DNA of 64,000 bases from Nocardioides eburneiflavus (GCF_004785795.1 NZ_SRRO01000001.1:1798001-1862000), one strand, 5' to 3'; shown: positions 35,850 through 48,667, counted from the stretch's first letter. Translations and numbers: made by a program. Notes: generated by a model not told the origin, from the letters alone.

Positions 35850-36896
35850 TCAGCGCTGGCTGGGGACGGGATCGACCACGTCGTCGGGGTCCTGCTCCTC
35901 GTCCTGGTCCGGCGACTCGGCCTCGGTGGCCGGGCGGCGGCGGCGGTGGCGCAGCTCGACCCAGCGCCCGCGCAGGCCGCGCTGGTTGCCGCCGACCTCG
36001 GTGCCGTCGACCTCGGTGCCGGGCGTACGGGCCGCGCGCACGGCCGCGGCGGCGACCGGCAGGATGCCCTCGCGGCGGCGGGGCTCGGGCAAGGCCTCGT
36101 CCTCGGGCAGCAGGTCGAGCGCGGCGAGGCACGACGGGATGAGCACCGACGCGAGCTGCTTGTAGCCGTCGGCCGACGGGTGGAAGCGGTCCGGTCCGAA
36201 GAGCACCGCGGGCGCGGCGTCGAACTCGGGGCCGAGGATGTCGCCGAGGGACACCGAGCGGCCGCCGTTCTCCACGACGGTGATCGTCTGGGCGGCGGCG
36301 AGCCGGCGCGACCACTCGCGCGCCACCTGCTTGAGCGGCGGCGGGATCGGCCGGATGGTGCCGAGGTCGGGGCAGGTGCCGACGACGACGGCGACGCCCT
36401 CCTCGCGCAGGCGGCGTACGCCCTCGGCGAGGTGGCGCACCGAGGCGGATGGGAGCACGGAGTGGGTGACGTCGTTGGCGCCGACCAGCACGACGGCGAG
36501 GTCGGGATGGGTGCCGAGGGCAGCGTCGACCTGGTCGGCAAGGGCGCTCGACTGCGCGCCGACGACGGCGAAGGAGCGCAGGTGCACCCGGCGGTCGGCC
36601 TGCGCCGCCACGCCGGTCGCGAGGTGGGCGCCGGTGGTGTCCTCGACGCGGTGCACGCCGTAGCCCGCGGCGCTCGAGTCACCCAGCAGCGCGATCCGGA
36701 TCGCGGGGCCCGGGCGGCCGCGGCCGTACCAGCCGGTCGCGTCGGGCGGCGCGCCGGTCGCGTTGCCGATGATCCTGCGGGCGAGCTTCGCCTCGGCGAC
36801 CAGCACCCCGTACAGGCCGGCGCCGAGCACCGACAGGCCGCCGCCCCCCAGGGCCGCGGCCGATGCCAGCTTGCGTGCTGCTCCAGTTGCCCCCAC
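35850..36896 (-). CDS. SGNH/GDSL hydrolase, membrane-anchored
   Basis: 348 aa. An N-terminal hydrophobic segment (about 8-33) may be a signal anchor. The SGNH blocks are GDSSAAGYG (about 73, nucleophile Ser), GAND (about 144-147) and DRFHPSADGY (about 236), with the catalytic Asp/His pair in the last. The C-terminal 70 residues are charged and low-complexity. Substrates are ester-linked lipids or acyl groups on glycans; unspecified here. GTG 36896 follows TACGCT at 6 nt (leaderless). It is divergent from CBS across 61 bp. Confidence 0.88.
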   Translation of the reverse strand: MGATGAARKLASAAALGGGGLSVLGAGLYGVLVAEAKLARRIIGNATGAPPDATGWYGRGRPGPAIRIALLGDSSAAGYGVHRVEDTTGAHLATGVAAQADRRVHLRSFAVVGAQSSALADQVDAALGTHPDLAVVLVGANDVTHSVLPSASVRHLAEGVRRLREEGVAVVVGTCPDLGTIRPIPPPLKQVAREWSRRLAAAQTITVVENGGRSVSLGDILGPEFDAAPAVLFGPDRFHPSADGYKQLASVLIPSCLAALDLLPEDEALPEPRRREGILPVAAAAVRAARTPGTEVDGTEVGGNQRGLRGRWVELRHRRRRPATEAESPDQDEEQDPDDVVDPVPSQR

Positions 36897-36902
36897 ACCC
36901 CG

Positions 36903-36908
36903 AGCGTA
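36903..36908 (-). promoter_or_regulatory. Probable -10 element (TACGCT) of the SGNH hydrolase gene
   Basis: TACGCT on the minus strand ends 6 nt before GTG 36896. The 61-bp divergent gap holds back-to-back leaderless promoters with the CBS gene. Confidence 0.6.
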
Positions 36909-36945
36909 CCCAGCCGGCGTTGCAGGTTACGCAGCAGTAGACGGC

Positions 36946-36951
36946 TAGATT
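36946..36951 (+). promoter_or_regulatory. Probable -10 element (TAGATT) of the CBS gene
   Basis: TAGATT ends 6 nt before GTG 36958, consistent with a leaderless transcript. Confidence 0.6.
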
Positions 36952-36957
36952 GGCCGG

Positions 36958-38345
<1,388 letters not shown>

Positions 38346-38349
<4 letters not shown>

Positions 38350-38786
38350 CGCGCGCCGCCCGGGCCCTCGGGGCCCTCGCCTGCCTCGGCCTGCTCACCG
38401 GCGCGCTCAGCGCCTGCGGCGACGACCTCAACACCGAGACCGCTCCGGTGGAGGTCGAGCTAGGCGAAGCGTTCTCCTGGAACTCCTTCGCCGTCGAGGA
38501 GGGGTGGGAGCTCAACGGGATCGAGCGGTCGGCCGGCGCCGACGAGGTGACGACCCCCGAGGTCAAGGGGACGATCACCAACCGGTCCGAGGAGGAGCGC
38601 GCGGCGCTCTTCGAGATGGTCTTCTCCGCTGACGGATCACCCGTCGCGACCCTCAGCTGCTCGGCGGCCACGATGCTCGAGGACCAGTCCCAGCAGTTCG
38701 TCTGCCCGGGCCTGAGCGCCACCATGCCCGAGGACTACGACGCCGTCGTGGTGCAGGAGTTCAGCCGGGACACGACGCCCAGCTGA
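38346..38786 (+). CDS. Small putative lipoprotein
   Basis: 146 aa. Signal sequence with lipobox LSAC (Cys about 24). The mature protein is acidic, with FSWNSFAVEEGWELNG and two cysteines (about 102 and 119) that could form a disulfide; the fold resembles FxLYD/DUF-type beta domains. It overlaps the CBS stop and precedes the TSUP gene by 12 nt, so it is co-transcribed with sulfur-related genes. Function unknown. Confidence 0.75.
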
Positions 38787-38798
38787 GGGGCGCTCGTC

Positions 38799-39578
38799 AT
38801 GTCGGACCTGTCCCTCGAGGTCGTCCTCTTCCTCGTCCTCGCGGCCCTGGTGGCCGGCTTCGTCGACGCGGTCGTCGGTGGCGGGGGGCTGGTGCAGCTG
38901 CCGGCACTGCTGGTCGGGCTGCCCGGCGCGTCGGTCGTGCAGATCGCGGCGACCAACAAGCTGGCGTCCTTCTGTGGCACCTCCATCAGCGCCGCGACGT
39001 ACGTCCGGCGGATCCACCCGGACCCGCGCACCTTCCTGCCCCTGATGCTCGCCGCCGGGATCGGGTCGGCCGGCGGCGCGCTCGTCGCCTCGCTGCTGCC
39101 GCGCAGCGCGTTCGACCCGATCATCCTCGTCGTGCTGGTCCTGGTCGGGGGATACGTCTGGTTCAAGCCGAGCGTCGGCGAGCTGACCCGCCTGCGCTTC
39201 CAGGGCGGGCAGCACCTCACGGCGGTCACCCTGACCGGCCTCACGATCGGGTTCTACGACGGGGCGATCGGGCCGGGGACGGGCTCGTTCCTCGTGTTCG
39301 CGCTCGTCGGCCTGCTCGGCTACAACTTCCTCGAGGCCTCGGCCAAGGCCAAGCTCGCCAACTGGGCCACGAACCTGGCCGCCCTCGCCGTCTTCGTCCC
39401 GCAGGGCGCCGTGCTCTGGCAGCTGGCCCTGCCGATGGCGGCGGCCAACATCACCGGCGGCTACCTCGGGGCGCGGCTGGCGATGGCGCGTGGTGCGAGG
39501 TTCGTCCGGGCGTTCTTCCTCGTCGTGGTCTCGGGCTTCGTCGTGCGGATCGGCGGGGACCTGCTCGGCTGGTGGTGA
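38799..39578 (+). CDS. TSUP-family (TauE/SafE) transporter
   Basis: 259 aa with about eight transmembrane helices. The family signature GFVDAVVGGGGLVQLPALL (about 21-40) and the repeated GFYDGAIGPGTGSFLVFAL (about 154-172) are conserved. Such permeases export sulfite, sulfonates or organosulfur anions; its place after CBS supports a sulfur role, though the substrate is inferred. It begins 12 nt after the lipoprotein stop and is followed by YihY. Confidence 0.88.
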   Translation: MSDLSLEVVLFLVLAALVAGFVDAVVGGGGLVQLPALLVGLPGASVVQIAATNKLASFCGTSISAATYVRRIHPDPRTFLPLMLAAGIGSAGGALVASLLPRSAFDPIILVVLVLVGGYVWFKPSVGELTRLRFQGGQHLTAVTLTGLTIGFYDGAIGPGTGSFLVFALVGLLGYNFLEASAKAKLANWATNLAALAVFVPQGAVLWQLALPMAAANITGGYLGARLAMARGARFVRAFFLVVVSGFVVRIGGDLLGWW

Positions 39579-39601
39579 CCGGCGGCCGTGCACCCAGGCG
39601 G

Positions 39602-39607
39602 TAGCCT
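39602..39607 (+). promoter_or_regulatory. Probable -10 element (TAGCCT) of the YihY gene
   Basis: TAGCCT ends 6 nt before GTG 39614, matching the leaderless pattern. Confidence 0.55.
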
Positions 39608-39613
39608 CCCCTC

Positions 39614-40627
39614 GTGGGAGCCGTGGGGTCAGTCGACGCGTTCCAGCGCCGCCACCCGGTGATCGGCTTCCCCCTCGCCGTGGTCTACAAGTACTTCGAC
39701 GACCAGGGCCCCTACCTCGCGGCGGCGCTGACCTACTACGCCTTCATCGCGATCTTCCCGCTGATGCTGCTCGGCACCTCGATCCTGGGCCTGTTCCTGC
39801 GCGGCGAGCCCCAGTGGCAGGAGAGCATCCTCAACTCGGCGCTCTCGCAGTTCCCCATCATCGGCGACGAGCTCGGTCGACCGCAGGGGCTCCAGGGCTC
39901 GGTGGCCGGTGTCGTCGTCGGCGCCCTCGCCGCCCTCTACGGCGCGATGGGGCTCGGCCAGGCGCTGCAGAACACCCAGCACGTGGCGTGGTCCGTCCCG
40001 CGCAACAGCCGCCCCAACCCGTTCTACGCCCGCGTCAAGACGCTCCTGCTGCTCCTGACCGCCGGGCTGTCGCTGCTCGCGGTCACCGTCGTCTCCACCA
40101 TCGCCAGCACCACCGACGTGTTCACCGAGGTGATCGGCGACGGGCTCAAGACGCTGCTGCCGGTGCTGACCGTGCTGGTCGTCGGCACCGGGCTGGCCTA
40201 CCTCTTCCGCTTCGCGGCCACCGGCCAGCACTCGTTCTGGCGAGCGGCGCCGGGCGGGTTCACCCTCGCCGTGCTGTGGCAGGTGCTCCAGATCGGCGGC
40301 GCGGCCTACGTCGACCGGGTGCTGGTCAACACCTCGTCGATGACCAAGACCTTCGGCCTGGTCCTGGGACTCATCGGCTTCCTCTGGATCGGCGCCGTGA
40401 TGGCGGTGCTCGCGACCGAGGTCAACGTGGTGCTCGCGCGCCGGCTGTGGCCGCGCGCGCTGCTGACCCCCTTCACCGACAACGTGCAGCTGACCGACGC
40501 CGACCGCGAGGCGTACGCCCTCTACGCCCGGATGCAGCGGCACAAGGGCTTCGAGAAGGTGGTGGTGCGCTGGGAGCCGGGGCCCGCCGAACGGGAGCCC
40601 GACGAGCCGGCCGACAGGCCGGCGTGA
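39614..40627 (+). CDS. YihY/BrkB-family inner membrane protein
   Basis: 337 aa with about six transmembrane helices. N-terminal YLAAALTYYAFIAIFPLMLL (about 35-55) is the family hallmark; LGFIWIGA-like segment (about 255) and QLTDADREAYALYARM (about 295) follow, and a hydrophilic C-terminus. The family was once annotated as RNase BN; the function is not settled, possibly a transporter or flippase-like protein. GTG start with leaderless -10. Its stop overlaps the YigZ start. Confidence 0.9.
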   Translation: MGAVGSVDAFQRRHPVIGFPLAVVYKYFDDQGPYLAAALTYYAFIAIFPLMLLGTSILGLFLRGEPQWQESILNSALSQFPIIGDELGRPQGLQGSVAGVVVGALAALYGAMGLGQALQNTQHVAWSVPRNSRPNPFYARVKTLLLLLTAGLSLLAVTVVSTIASTTDVFTEVIGDGLKTLLPVLTVLVVGTGLAYLFRFAATGQHSFWRAAPGGFTLAVLWQVLQIGGAAYVDRVLVNTSSMTKTFGLVLGLIGFLWIGAVMAVLATEVNVVLARRLWPRALLTPFTDNVQLTDADREAYALYARMQRHKGFEKVVVRWEPGPAEREPDEPADRPA

Positions 40628-41253
40628 CGACCTACCTCACTGTCGCCGGCGACGCCACGGGCGAGGTCGAGGACCGCGGCTCCCGCTTCCTGTGCACGCT
40701 GCGCAGGGTGGCCGACGAGGACGAGGCGCGCGGGCTCGTGGCCTCGCTGCGCCGCGAGCACTGGGACGCGCGCCACCACTGCTCGGCGTTCGTGCTCGGA
40801 CCCGGTGGGACGATCCAGCGCTCCTCCGACGACGGCGAGCCCGCAGGGACCGCGGGGGCGCCGATGCTCGAGGTGCTCAAGGGGGCCGGGGTCAGCGACG
40901 TCGCCGCCGTCGTGAGCCGGTGGTTCGGGGGGACGCTGCTGGGGGCGGGCGGCCTGGTGCGGGCCTACGGCGACGCGGTCCGTGCCGCGCTGGCGGAGGC
41001 GGGCACCCTGCGGCGTGCGCTGCTCACCGAGCTGGCCCTCGAGCTCGACCACGCCGACGCCGGCCGGGTCGAGGGCGAGCTGCGGGCGCGGGGCGTACGC
41101 GTCCTCGACGTGGCGTACGACGCGCGGGTGCGGCTGCTGCTAGCAGCGACGCCCGGCGACGTGGACCGGCTCGGGGAGGTGGTCGCGGCGGCGACGGCGG
41201 GCGCGGGCCTGCTCGAGCGGGTCGGCGAGCGCTGGGTGGACCTCGACGGGTGA
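40624..41253 (+). CDS. YigZ/IMPACT-family protein
   Basis: 209 aa. N-terminal UPF0029/IMPACT domain with SRFLCTLRRV, HHCSAFVLG, SSDDGEPAGTAGAPMLEVL (about 72-90) and SRWFGGTLLGAGGLVRAYGDAV (about 98-119), all family signatures; a smaller C-terminal ferredoxin-like domain follows. IMPACT relatives act in translation stress in eukaryotes; the bacterial function is unknown. GTG 40624 overlaps the YihY stop (GTGA). Confidence 0.9.
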   Translation: MTTYLTVAGDATGEVEDRGSRFLCTLRRVADEDEARGLVASLRREHWDARHHCSAFVLGPGGTIQRSSDDGEPAGTAGAPMLEVLKGAGVSDVAAVVSRWFGGTLLGAGGLVRAYGDAVRAALAEAGTLRRALLTELALELDHADAGRVEGELRARGVRVLDVAYDARVRLLLAATPGDVDRLGEVVAAATAGAGLLERVGERWVDLDG

Positions 41254-41257
41254 CCGG

Positions 41258-41608
41258 TCAGTCCACCACGCCGTCGACGTAGACCCACCGGCCGGCGCGC
41301 TGCTCGAACCGGCTGACCTCGTGCATCGAGCCGCCCTCCCACGACGCCACGAACTCGACCGTGTCGCCCTCCGCGGCGAGGACCCGCAGGCCGGTCCAGC
41401 GGGTCCCCGGGGCGGGGCGGACTTCGTCGGGACGGGTCCGCGGGTGCCAGGTGCGGAACAGGTGGTCGGCGTCCCCGCGGACGTGGGCGGTGTAGCGCGA
41501 GCGCATCAGCTGCTCGGGCGTCTCGGCCCGGGCGGCGTTCGCCAGCAGGGGTCCGCAGCAGGCGTCGTACGCCTCGCCGGTCCCGCAGGGGCAGGGGACT
41601 GTCAGCAC
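41258..41608 (-). CDS. YchJ-family SEC-C-motif protein
   Basis: 116 aa. The N-terminal zinc-binding SEC-C-like motif CPCGTG...CCGPLL (Cys about 6, 8, 17 and 18) is followed by the YchJ core: EQLMRSRYTAHVRGDADHLFRTWHP (about 32-56) and an NTF2-like C-terminal part ending WVYVDGVVD. Function unproven. GTG 41608 start. Convergent with YigZ (4-bp gap) and divergent from the next gene. Confidence 0.88.
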   Translation of the reverse strand: MLTVPCPCGTGEAYDACCGPLLANAARAETPEQLMRSRYTAHVRGDADHLFRTWHPRTRPDEVRPAPGTRWTGLRVLAAEGDTVEFVASWEGGSMHEVSRFEQRAGRWVYVDGVVD

Positions 41609-41644
41609 GAGGCCGACCCTATCGACGCCGTTTGGTTTGCGGTG

Positions 41645-41650
41645 TAATTA
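41645..41650 (+). promoter_or_regulatory. AT-rich promoter (TAATTA) before the RHH-like gene
   Basis: TAATTA ends 7 nt before ATG 41658 in a conspicuously AT-rich patch (about 41629-41668) surrounded by GC-rich DNA. It may double as an operator for the downstream protein. Confidence 0.4.
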
Positions 41651-41657
41651 TGTAAGC

Positions 41658-42197
41658 ATGAAATCAGACGAGAGCCGCCGCGGTCGCCGCGGCGGGTGGC
41701 AGGTCGCCGACCTGCCGGACGCGAGCGATGCGTCCGAGTGGTTCCACGGGCGGCTGCCCGAGGCATGGTTCAGCGCGGTCGACGTCACCGTCGACCGTGA
41801 GGAGATCCTGGTGGTGGGCACCCTCGCCGCCGACGACGTCAGCGGGGCCGAGGCGGAGGGTCGCATCGGCCGCTTCCGCTCGGAGACCAGGGCCGAGCGC
41901 ATCGAGATCGCGCTCGAGGCGCAGGCGCGCTATCAGCGCAAGGTGTCGTGGGGGGTTCGGCTCGGTGACACCGAGGCGCTGTTCACCCACGTCGCCGCAC
42001 CCGTGATGACGCGGCTGCGCCAGCCCGAGCGGCGGGTGCTCGACACCCTGGTCGACGCCGGCGTCGCCCGCTCCCGGTCCGACGCCCTCGCGTGGTCGGT
42101 CCGGCTCGTCGGGGAGCACGCCGACGAGTGGCTCGGCCAGCTCCGCGACGCGATGGCCGAGGTCGACAAGCTGCGCGGCGAGGGCCCGACCCTCTGA
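41658..42197 (+). CDS. Hypothetical protein with a C-terminal ribbon-helix-helix-like segment
   Basis: 179 aa. An N-terminal domain (about 1-115) begins with DLPDASDASEWFHGRLPEAWF and a strand of EEILVVGTL; the C-terminal part (QPERRVLDTLVDAGVARSRSDALAWSV, about 123-149) reads like a ribbon-helix-helix or CopG-type DNA-binding segment followed by an amphipathic helix. The AT-rich leaderless promoter suggests autoregulation, as in antitoxin operons, but no toxin gene is adjacent. Function unknown. Confidence 0.7.
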   Translation: MKSDESRRGRRGGWQVADLPDASDASEWFHGRLPEAWFSAVDVTVDREEILVVGTLAADDVSGAEAEGRIGRFRSETRAERIEIALEAQARYQRKVSWGVRLGDTEALFTHVAAPVMTRLRQPERRVLDTLVDAGVARSRSDALAWSVRLVGEHADEWLGQLRDAMAEVDKLRGEGPTL

Positions 42198-42212
42198 CGC
42201 AGCCCCGACGTG

Positions 42213-42291
42213 GACGCGCGGACACAACTCGGTCGTCCCGCCCCGTCCCAGCGGGGCGGGACGCCGAAATCCAGTGTTCTGTCCGCGCGTC
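42213..42291. repeat. Nested palindrome between the RHH-like and DinB genes
   Basis: Outer arms GACGCGCGGACA (42213-42224) and its exact inverse (42280-42291) enclose an inner perfect 10-bp stem (42235-42244 with 42253-42262) with an 8-nt loop. It could be a terminator plus an operator, or a mobile palindromic repeat. It sits just before the -10 element of the DinB gene. Confidence 0.6.
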
Positions 42292-42298
42292 TGCGCAC

Positions 42299-42304
42299 TA
42301 CGGT
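42299..42304 (+). promoter_or_regulatory. Probable -10 element (TACGGT) of the DinB-like gene
   Basis: TACGGT ends 7 nt before ATG 42312 and directly follows the nested palindrome at 42213-42291. Confidence 0.5.
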
Positions 42305-42311
42305 GCGGCGC

Positions 42312-42848
42312 ATGACGATCGAGCGGCCCGAGCCGTCCTTCAGCAACGACGAGGTCGGGATGCTGCGCTCCTACCTCGACCACTTCCGCGCCACCGTCCG
42401 GCTCCAGGCCAGCGGGCTCACCGACGAGCAGCTCGCACAGACGCTGCCGCCGAGCGACCTGACCCTCGGCGGGATGCTCAAGCACCTCGCCTTCGTCGAG
42501 GACTACTGGTTCTCCTACAACCTCGCGGCGCGCGACCCCGCCCCGCCGTGGGACACCGCCCCCTGGGGCGACGACCCCGACTGGGACTGGCACAGCGCCG
42601 CCGGCACCCCGCACGCCGAGCTGGACTCGCTCCTCGCGGCGGCCATCGCGCGCTCGGACGCGTGCCTCGACGCCGCGCTGGCCGCGGACCCGGACCTCGG
42701 CAGGCGCGTGGCCAGGCCCCGGCCTCCCGAGAAGGGGGAGACCGCCACGCTGCGGTGGGTGCTGGCCCACATGCTCGAGGAGTACGCCCGTCACGCCGGC
42801 CACGCGGACCTCATCCGCCAGTCGATCGACGGCGCGACGGACGTCTGA
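42312..42848 (+). CDS. DinB/DUF664-family protein
   Basis: 178 aa, four-helix DinB-like fold. Features: MLRSYLDHFRATVRLQASGLTDEQLAQ (about 16-42), TLGGMLKHLAFVEDYWF (metal-binding His about 58) and the C-terminal MLEEYARHAGHADLIRQ (about 155-171, two His). These histidines form the metal site of DinB-type enzymes, which include mycothiol-dependent transferases; the function here is unassigned. Leaderless ATG. Confidence 0.85.
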   Translation: MTIERPEPSFSNDEVGMLRSYLDHFRATVRLQASGLTDEQLAQTLPPSDLTLGGMLKHLAFVEDYWFSYNLAARDPAPPWDTAPWGDDPDWDWHSAAGTPHAELDSLLAAAIARSDACLDAALAADPDLGRRVARPRPPEKGETATLRWVLAHMLEEYARHAGHADLIRQSIDGATDV

Positions 42849-42858
42849 GCAGGTCAGG

Positions 42859-43248
42859 TCAGCGGGTCAGGTCCTCGTGCAGGCAGAGCACGTTGCCGGA
42901 GGGGTCCTTGAACCACGCGGCCTTCTCGGAGCCGAGCACGCAGACGTGGTCGACGGTGCGCAGGTCGGGCAGGTCGTAGTCCTCGAAGACGACGCCGCGG
43001 CCCTCCAGCTCGCCGATCTCGGCGGAGATGTCGTCGACCTCGAAGCTCATCGCGGTGCTCTCCGAGGGGTGGCTGTCGGGGCGGGGCAGCAGGACGAGCG
43101 ACGATCCGCCGTCCAGCGCGAAGACCGCGGCGCCCTCGTCGTTGGGTCCGGTGTAGTCGAGCCCCAGGGACTCGGAGTAGAACGTGCGGGCGCGGTCGAC
43201 GTCGGTGACCGGGAGCATCATCGCGACCGTACGGTGTGTGAGCGACAT
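42859..43248 (-). CDS. VOC-family protein
   Basis: 129 aa. Vicinal oxygen chelate fold: AMMLPVTDVDRARTFYSESLGL (about 8-29) at the N-terminus and AAWFKDPSGNVLCLHEDL (about 111-128) at the C-terminus. Small glyoxalase/bleomycin-resistance-like member; enzymatic activity not deducible. ATG 43248 is preferred because GAGGAG lies 6 nt upstream. Convergent with DinB and divergent from the GNAT gene. Confidence 0.83.
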   Translation of the reverse strand: MSLTHRTVAMMLPVTDVDRARTFYSESLGLDYTGPNDEGAAVFALDGGSSLVLLPRPDSHPSESTAMSFEVDDISAEIGELEGRGVVFEDYDLPDLRTVDHVCVLGSEKAAWFKDPSGNVLCLHEDLTR

Positions 43249-43342
43249 GAGCGCCTCCTCTGTTGCCTGGTCACCACCCACTGTGCGCCCGCGGCCGGAC
43301 TGCCGGGAGACTGCTCCAGACCGGAGAATCGAAGGAGATCCG

Positions 43343-43849
43343 TTGATCATCAGGACCGCGACCGAGGACGACTGGCCCGCGATCTGGCCGTTCTGGCGCG
43401 ACATCGTCGAGGACGGTGAGACGTACGCCTATCCGCTGGGCGCGACGTCGGAGACGGCCCGCGGGTGGTGGTTCGACGGCAGCCACGTCGTCGTCGCGAC
43501 GGAGGACACGACGGAGGACACCACGGAGGACAGCAGGGTCCTGGGGTCGGCCAAGATGGGACCGAACCGACCCGGGCGGGGCGCCCACGTCGGCACGGCC
43601 TCCTTCATGGTCGCCCCGGAGGCCCGGGGCCGCGGCGTCGGCCGACGGCTCGGTGAGCACATGGTCGACTGGCACCGCGAGCAGGGCTTCGCCGGCATCC
43701 AGTTCAACGCCGTCGTGGAGACCAACACCGCCGCCGTACGGCTCTGGCAGGACCTCGGCTTCGAGGTCGTCGGCACCGTTCCCCGCGCCTTCGAGACCCC
43801 GAGCCGGGGCCGCGTCGGGCTGCACGTGATGTACCTCGAGCTCGACTGA
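43343..43849 (+). CDS. GNAT N-acetyltransferase
   Basis: 168 aa. TTG start with GAAGGAGA at ideal spacing. The acetyl-CoA loop is VAPEARGRGVGRRLGEHMV (about 90-108), preceded by ASFMV; the C-terminal half has FNAVVETNTAAVRLWQDLGFEVVGT typical of the phosphinothricin/RimI-like branch. A tandem EDT repeat (EDTTEDTTED, about 53-62) lies in a loop. Substrate unknown. It precedes the DosR-like regulator by 49 bp. Confidence 0.85.
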   Translation: MIIRTATEDDWPAIWPFWRDIVEDGETYAYPLGATSETARGWWFDGSHVVVATEDTTEDTTEDSRVLGSAKMGPNRPGRGAHVGTASFMVAPEARGRGVGRRLGEHMVDWHREQGFAGIQFNAVVETNTAAVRLWQDLGFEVVGTVPRAFETPSRGRVGLHVMYLELD

Positions 43850-43898
43850 GGTCCGCGAGGGGCAGCGGACCGGGCGCCCGTCTGGTGGAATGTGACAC

Positions 43899-44549
43899 AT
43901 GGCCGACCCGATCCGCGTCTACCTCCTCGACGACCACGACGTCGTCCGTCAGGGACTGAGGTTCCTGCTCGAGCAGCAGGACGACATCGTCGTGGTGGGC
44001 GAGTCCGCCACCGCGGCCGAGGCCGCGGCCCGGATCCCGGCGATGCGGCCCGACGTCGCGGTCCTCGACGCGCGGCTGCCGGACGGCTCCGGCATCGAGG
44101 TGTGCCGCTCGGTGCGCGCGGTCGACCCCACCATCAACGCCCTGATCCTCACGTCCTACGACGACGACGAGGCGCTGTTCGCCGCGATCATGGCGGGCGC
44201 CGCCGGCTACGTCCTCAAGGAGATCCGCAGCTCCGACCTGGTCACCGCGGTGCGCCACGTCGCGGCCGGCAAGTCGCTGATCGACCCCGCGATGACCGCC
44301 ACCGTGCTCGAGCGGATCCGCAACGGCCCGGGCACGCCCGACGAGCTGGCCTCGTTGACCGACCAGGAGCGGGTGCTGCTGGGCCACATCGCGGAGGGGC
44401 TCACCAACCGGCAGATCGCCGAGCAGATGTTCCTCGCCGAGAAGACGGTGAAGAACTATGTCTCGAGCATCCTCGCCAAGCTCGGCCTCGAGCGGCGTAC
44501 GCAGGCGGCCGTGCTGGCCTCGAAGCTGCTCGGCGACGCCCCTCGCTGA
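43899..44549 (+). CDS. DosR/DevR-like response regulator
   Basis: 216 aa, NarL/FixJ family. Receiver motifs: YLLDDHDVVRQGLRFLLE (acidic pair, about 9-11), VAVLDARLPDGSGIEV (phospho-Asp about 55), LTSYDDD (about 84) and the conserved Lys in GYVLKEIRSSDLV (about 105). The HTH (about 145-210) reads LTDQERVLLGHIAEGLTNRQIAEQM and EKTVKNYVSSILAKLGLERRTQAAV, closely like DosR of Mycobacterium. A DosR-box-like palindrome lies downstream before the DoxX-like gene, and a GAF kinase of the DosS type is nearby. It likely governs hypoxia or NO responses. Confidence 0.9.
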   Translation: MADPIRVYLLDDHDVVRQGLRFLLEQQDDIVVVGESATAAEAAARIPAMRPDVAVLDARLPDGSGIEVCRSVRAVDPTINALILTSYDDDEALFAAIMAGAAGYVLKEIRSSDLVTAVRHVAAGKSLIDPAMTATVLERIRNGPGTPDELASLTDQERVLLGHIAEGLTNRQIAEQMFLAEKTVKNYVSSILAKLGLERRTQAAVLASKLLGDAPR

Positions 44550-44562
44550 CAGGCCCTCCGCG

Positions 44563-44582
44563 CTGGGGACCTAGGTCCCGCC
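44563..44582 (+). promoter_or_regulatory. DosR-box-like palindrome upstream of the DoxX-like gene
   Basis: GGGACCTAGGTCCC (44566-44579) is a perfect 14-bp palindrome embedded in a 20-bp match to the DosR consensus (TTSGGGACTWWAGTCCCSAA). It lies 14 bp after the DosR-like gene and about 88 bp before the DoxX-like start. Confidence 0.65.
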
Positions 44583-44666
44583 GACGGGGTGACCGGCGAC
44601 CCTGCTGCCCGCAGCCGGGAGAAGGGAATCTGGTGGTGACCCGGAAACCCACCACAAGAGGAGGAG

Positions 44667-45266
44667 ATGACGATGAACGTCATCCACCGCCAGCACCACA
44701 TCAGCACCGAAGGCGTCACCACCTCCGAGACCGAGGAAGTCCGCAGCCCCGGACTGGCCCGCGCCCTCGCCGTCCTGCGGATCGCCTTCGGAATCACCTT
44801 CCTGTGGGCTTTCCTCGACAAGACCTTCGCCCTGGGCTTCCACACCGGCTACGACCAGGAGGGCAACCTCGACCGGTTCGGTGACGCCGCGTGGATCAAC
44901 GGGGCCAGCCCCACCGAGGGCTTCCTGACCTTCGGTGTCCCAGCGGACAACCCCTTCAAGGAGATGTTCAACTCCATGGCCGGACAGGCCTGGGTGGACT
45001 GGCTGTTCATGATCGGCCTGCTCGGCATCGGCATCACCCTCCTGCTCGGGGTGGGCATGCGGATCGGCACCGCCGCCGGCGCCCTGATGTACGCCTTCAT
45101 GTACGCCGCAGTGCTCCCGCTGGAGAACAACCCGGTCGTCGACGACCACCTCGTCGGCGTGATCGTGATGGCCGTCCTCGCCCTCGGCGCAGCCGGCACC
45201 ACGTGGGGGCTGGGTCACTGGTGGAACCGCACGGACGTGGTGCAGAAGTACCCCGTCCTGAGGTGA
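44667..45266 (+). CDS. DoxX-like membrane protein
   Basis: 199 aa with about four transmembrane helices: LARALAVLRIAFGITFLWAFLDKTF (about 30-54), a central loop, WVDWLFMIGLLGIGITLLLGVGMRIG, and a final helix. It resembles DoxX or quinol-oxidase small-subunit-like proteins of actinobacteria. AAGAGGAGGAG directly precedes the ATG. The DosR box upstream and the adjacent DosR/DosS-type genes suggest hypoxia- or NO-controlled expression. Convergent with the kinase gene. Confidence 0.82.
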   Translation: MTMNVIHRQHHISTEGVTTSETEEVRSPGLARALAVLRIAFGITFLWAFLDKTFALGFHTGYDQEGNLDRFGDAAWINGASPTEGFLTFGVPADNPFKEMFNSMAGQAWVDWLFMIGLLGIGITLLLGVGMRIGTAAGALMYAFMYAAVLPLENNPVVDDHLVGVIVMAVLALGAAGTTWGLGHWWNRTDVVQKYPVLR

Positions 45267-45281
45267 GACCAGTCCCTCACC

Positions 45282-45312
45282 GGACCCGGCGCCGTCCCCC
45301 GGCGTCGGGTCC
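45282..45312. terminator. Bidirectional hairpin terminator
   Basis: 13-bp stem (45282-45294 with 45300-45312) with one wobble pair and a 5-nt loop, between the convergent DoxX-like and DosS-like genes. Confidence 0.65.
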
Positions 45313-45324
45313 CTTGGCGTGTGG

Positions 45325-48584
<3,260 letters not shown>

Positions 48585-48591
48585 GCGTTTG

Positions 48592-48597
48592 ATTGTA
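48592..48597 (-). promoter_or_regulatory. Probable -10 element (TACAAT) of the HNH gene
   Basis: TACAAT on the minus strand ends 7 nt before ATG 48584; nearly consensus and more AT-rich than most promoters here. Confidence 0.6.
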
Positions 48598-48667
48598 GTC
48601 GTCGGATGCGACAGCGGCCATGCCTGTGGACGGTTCGTGGCCCACGAAGTTCATCCTGGGAGCCGAG

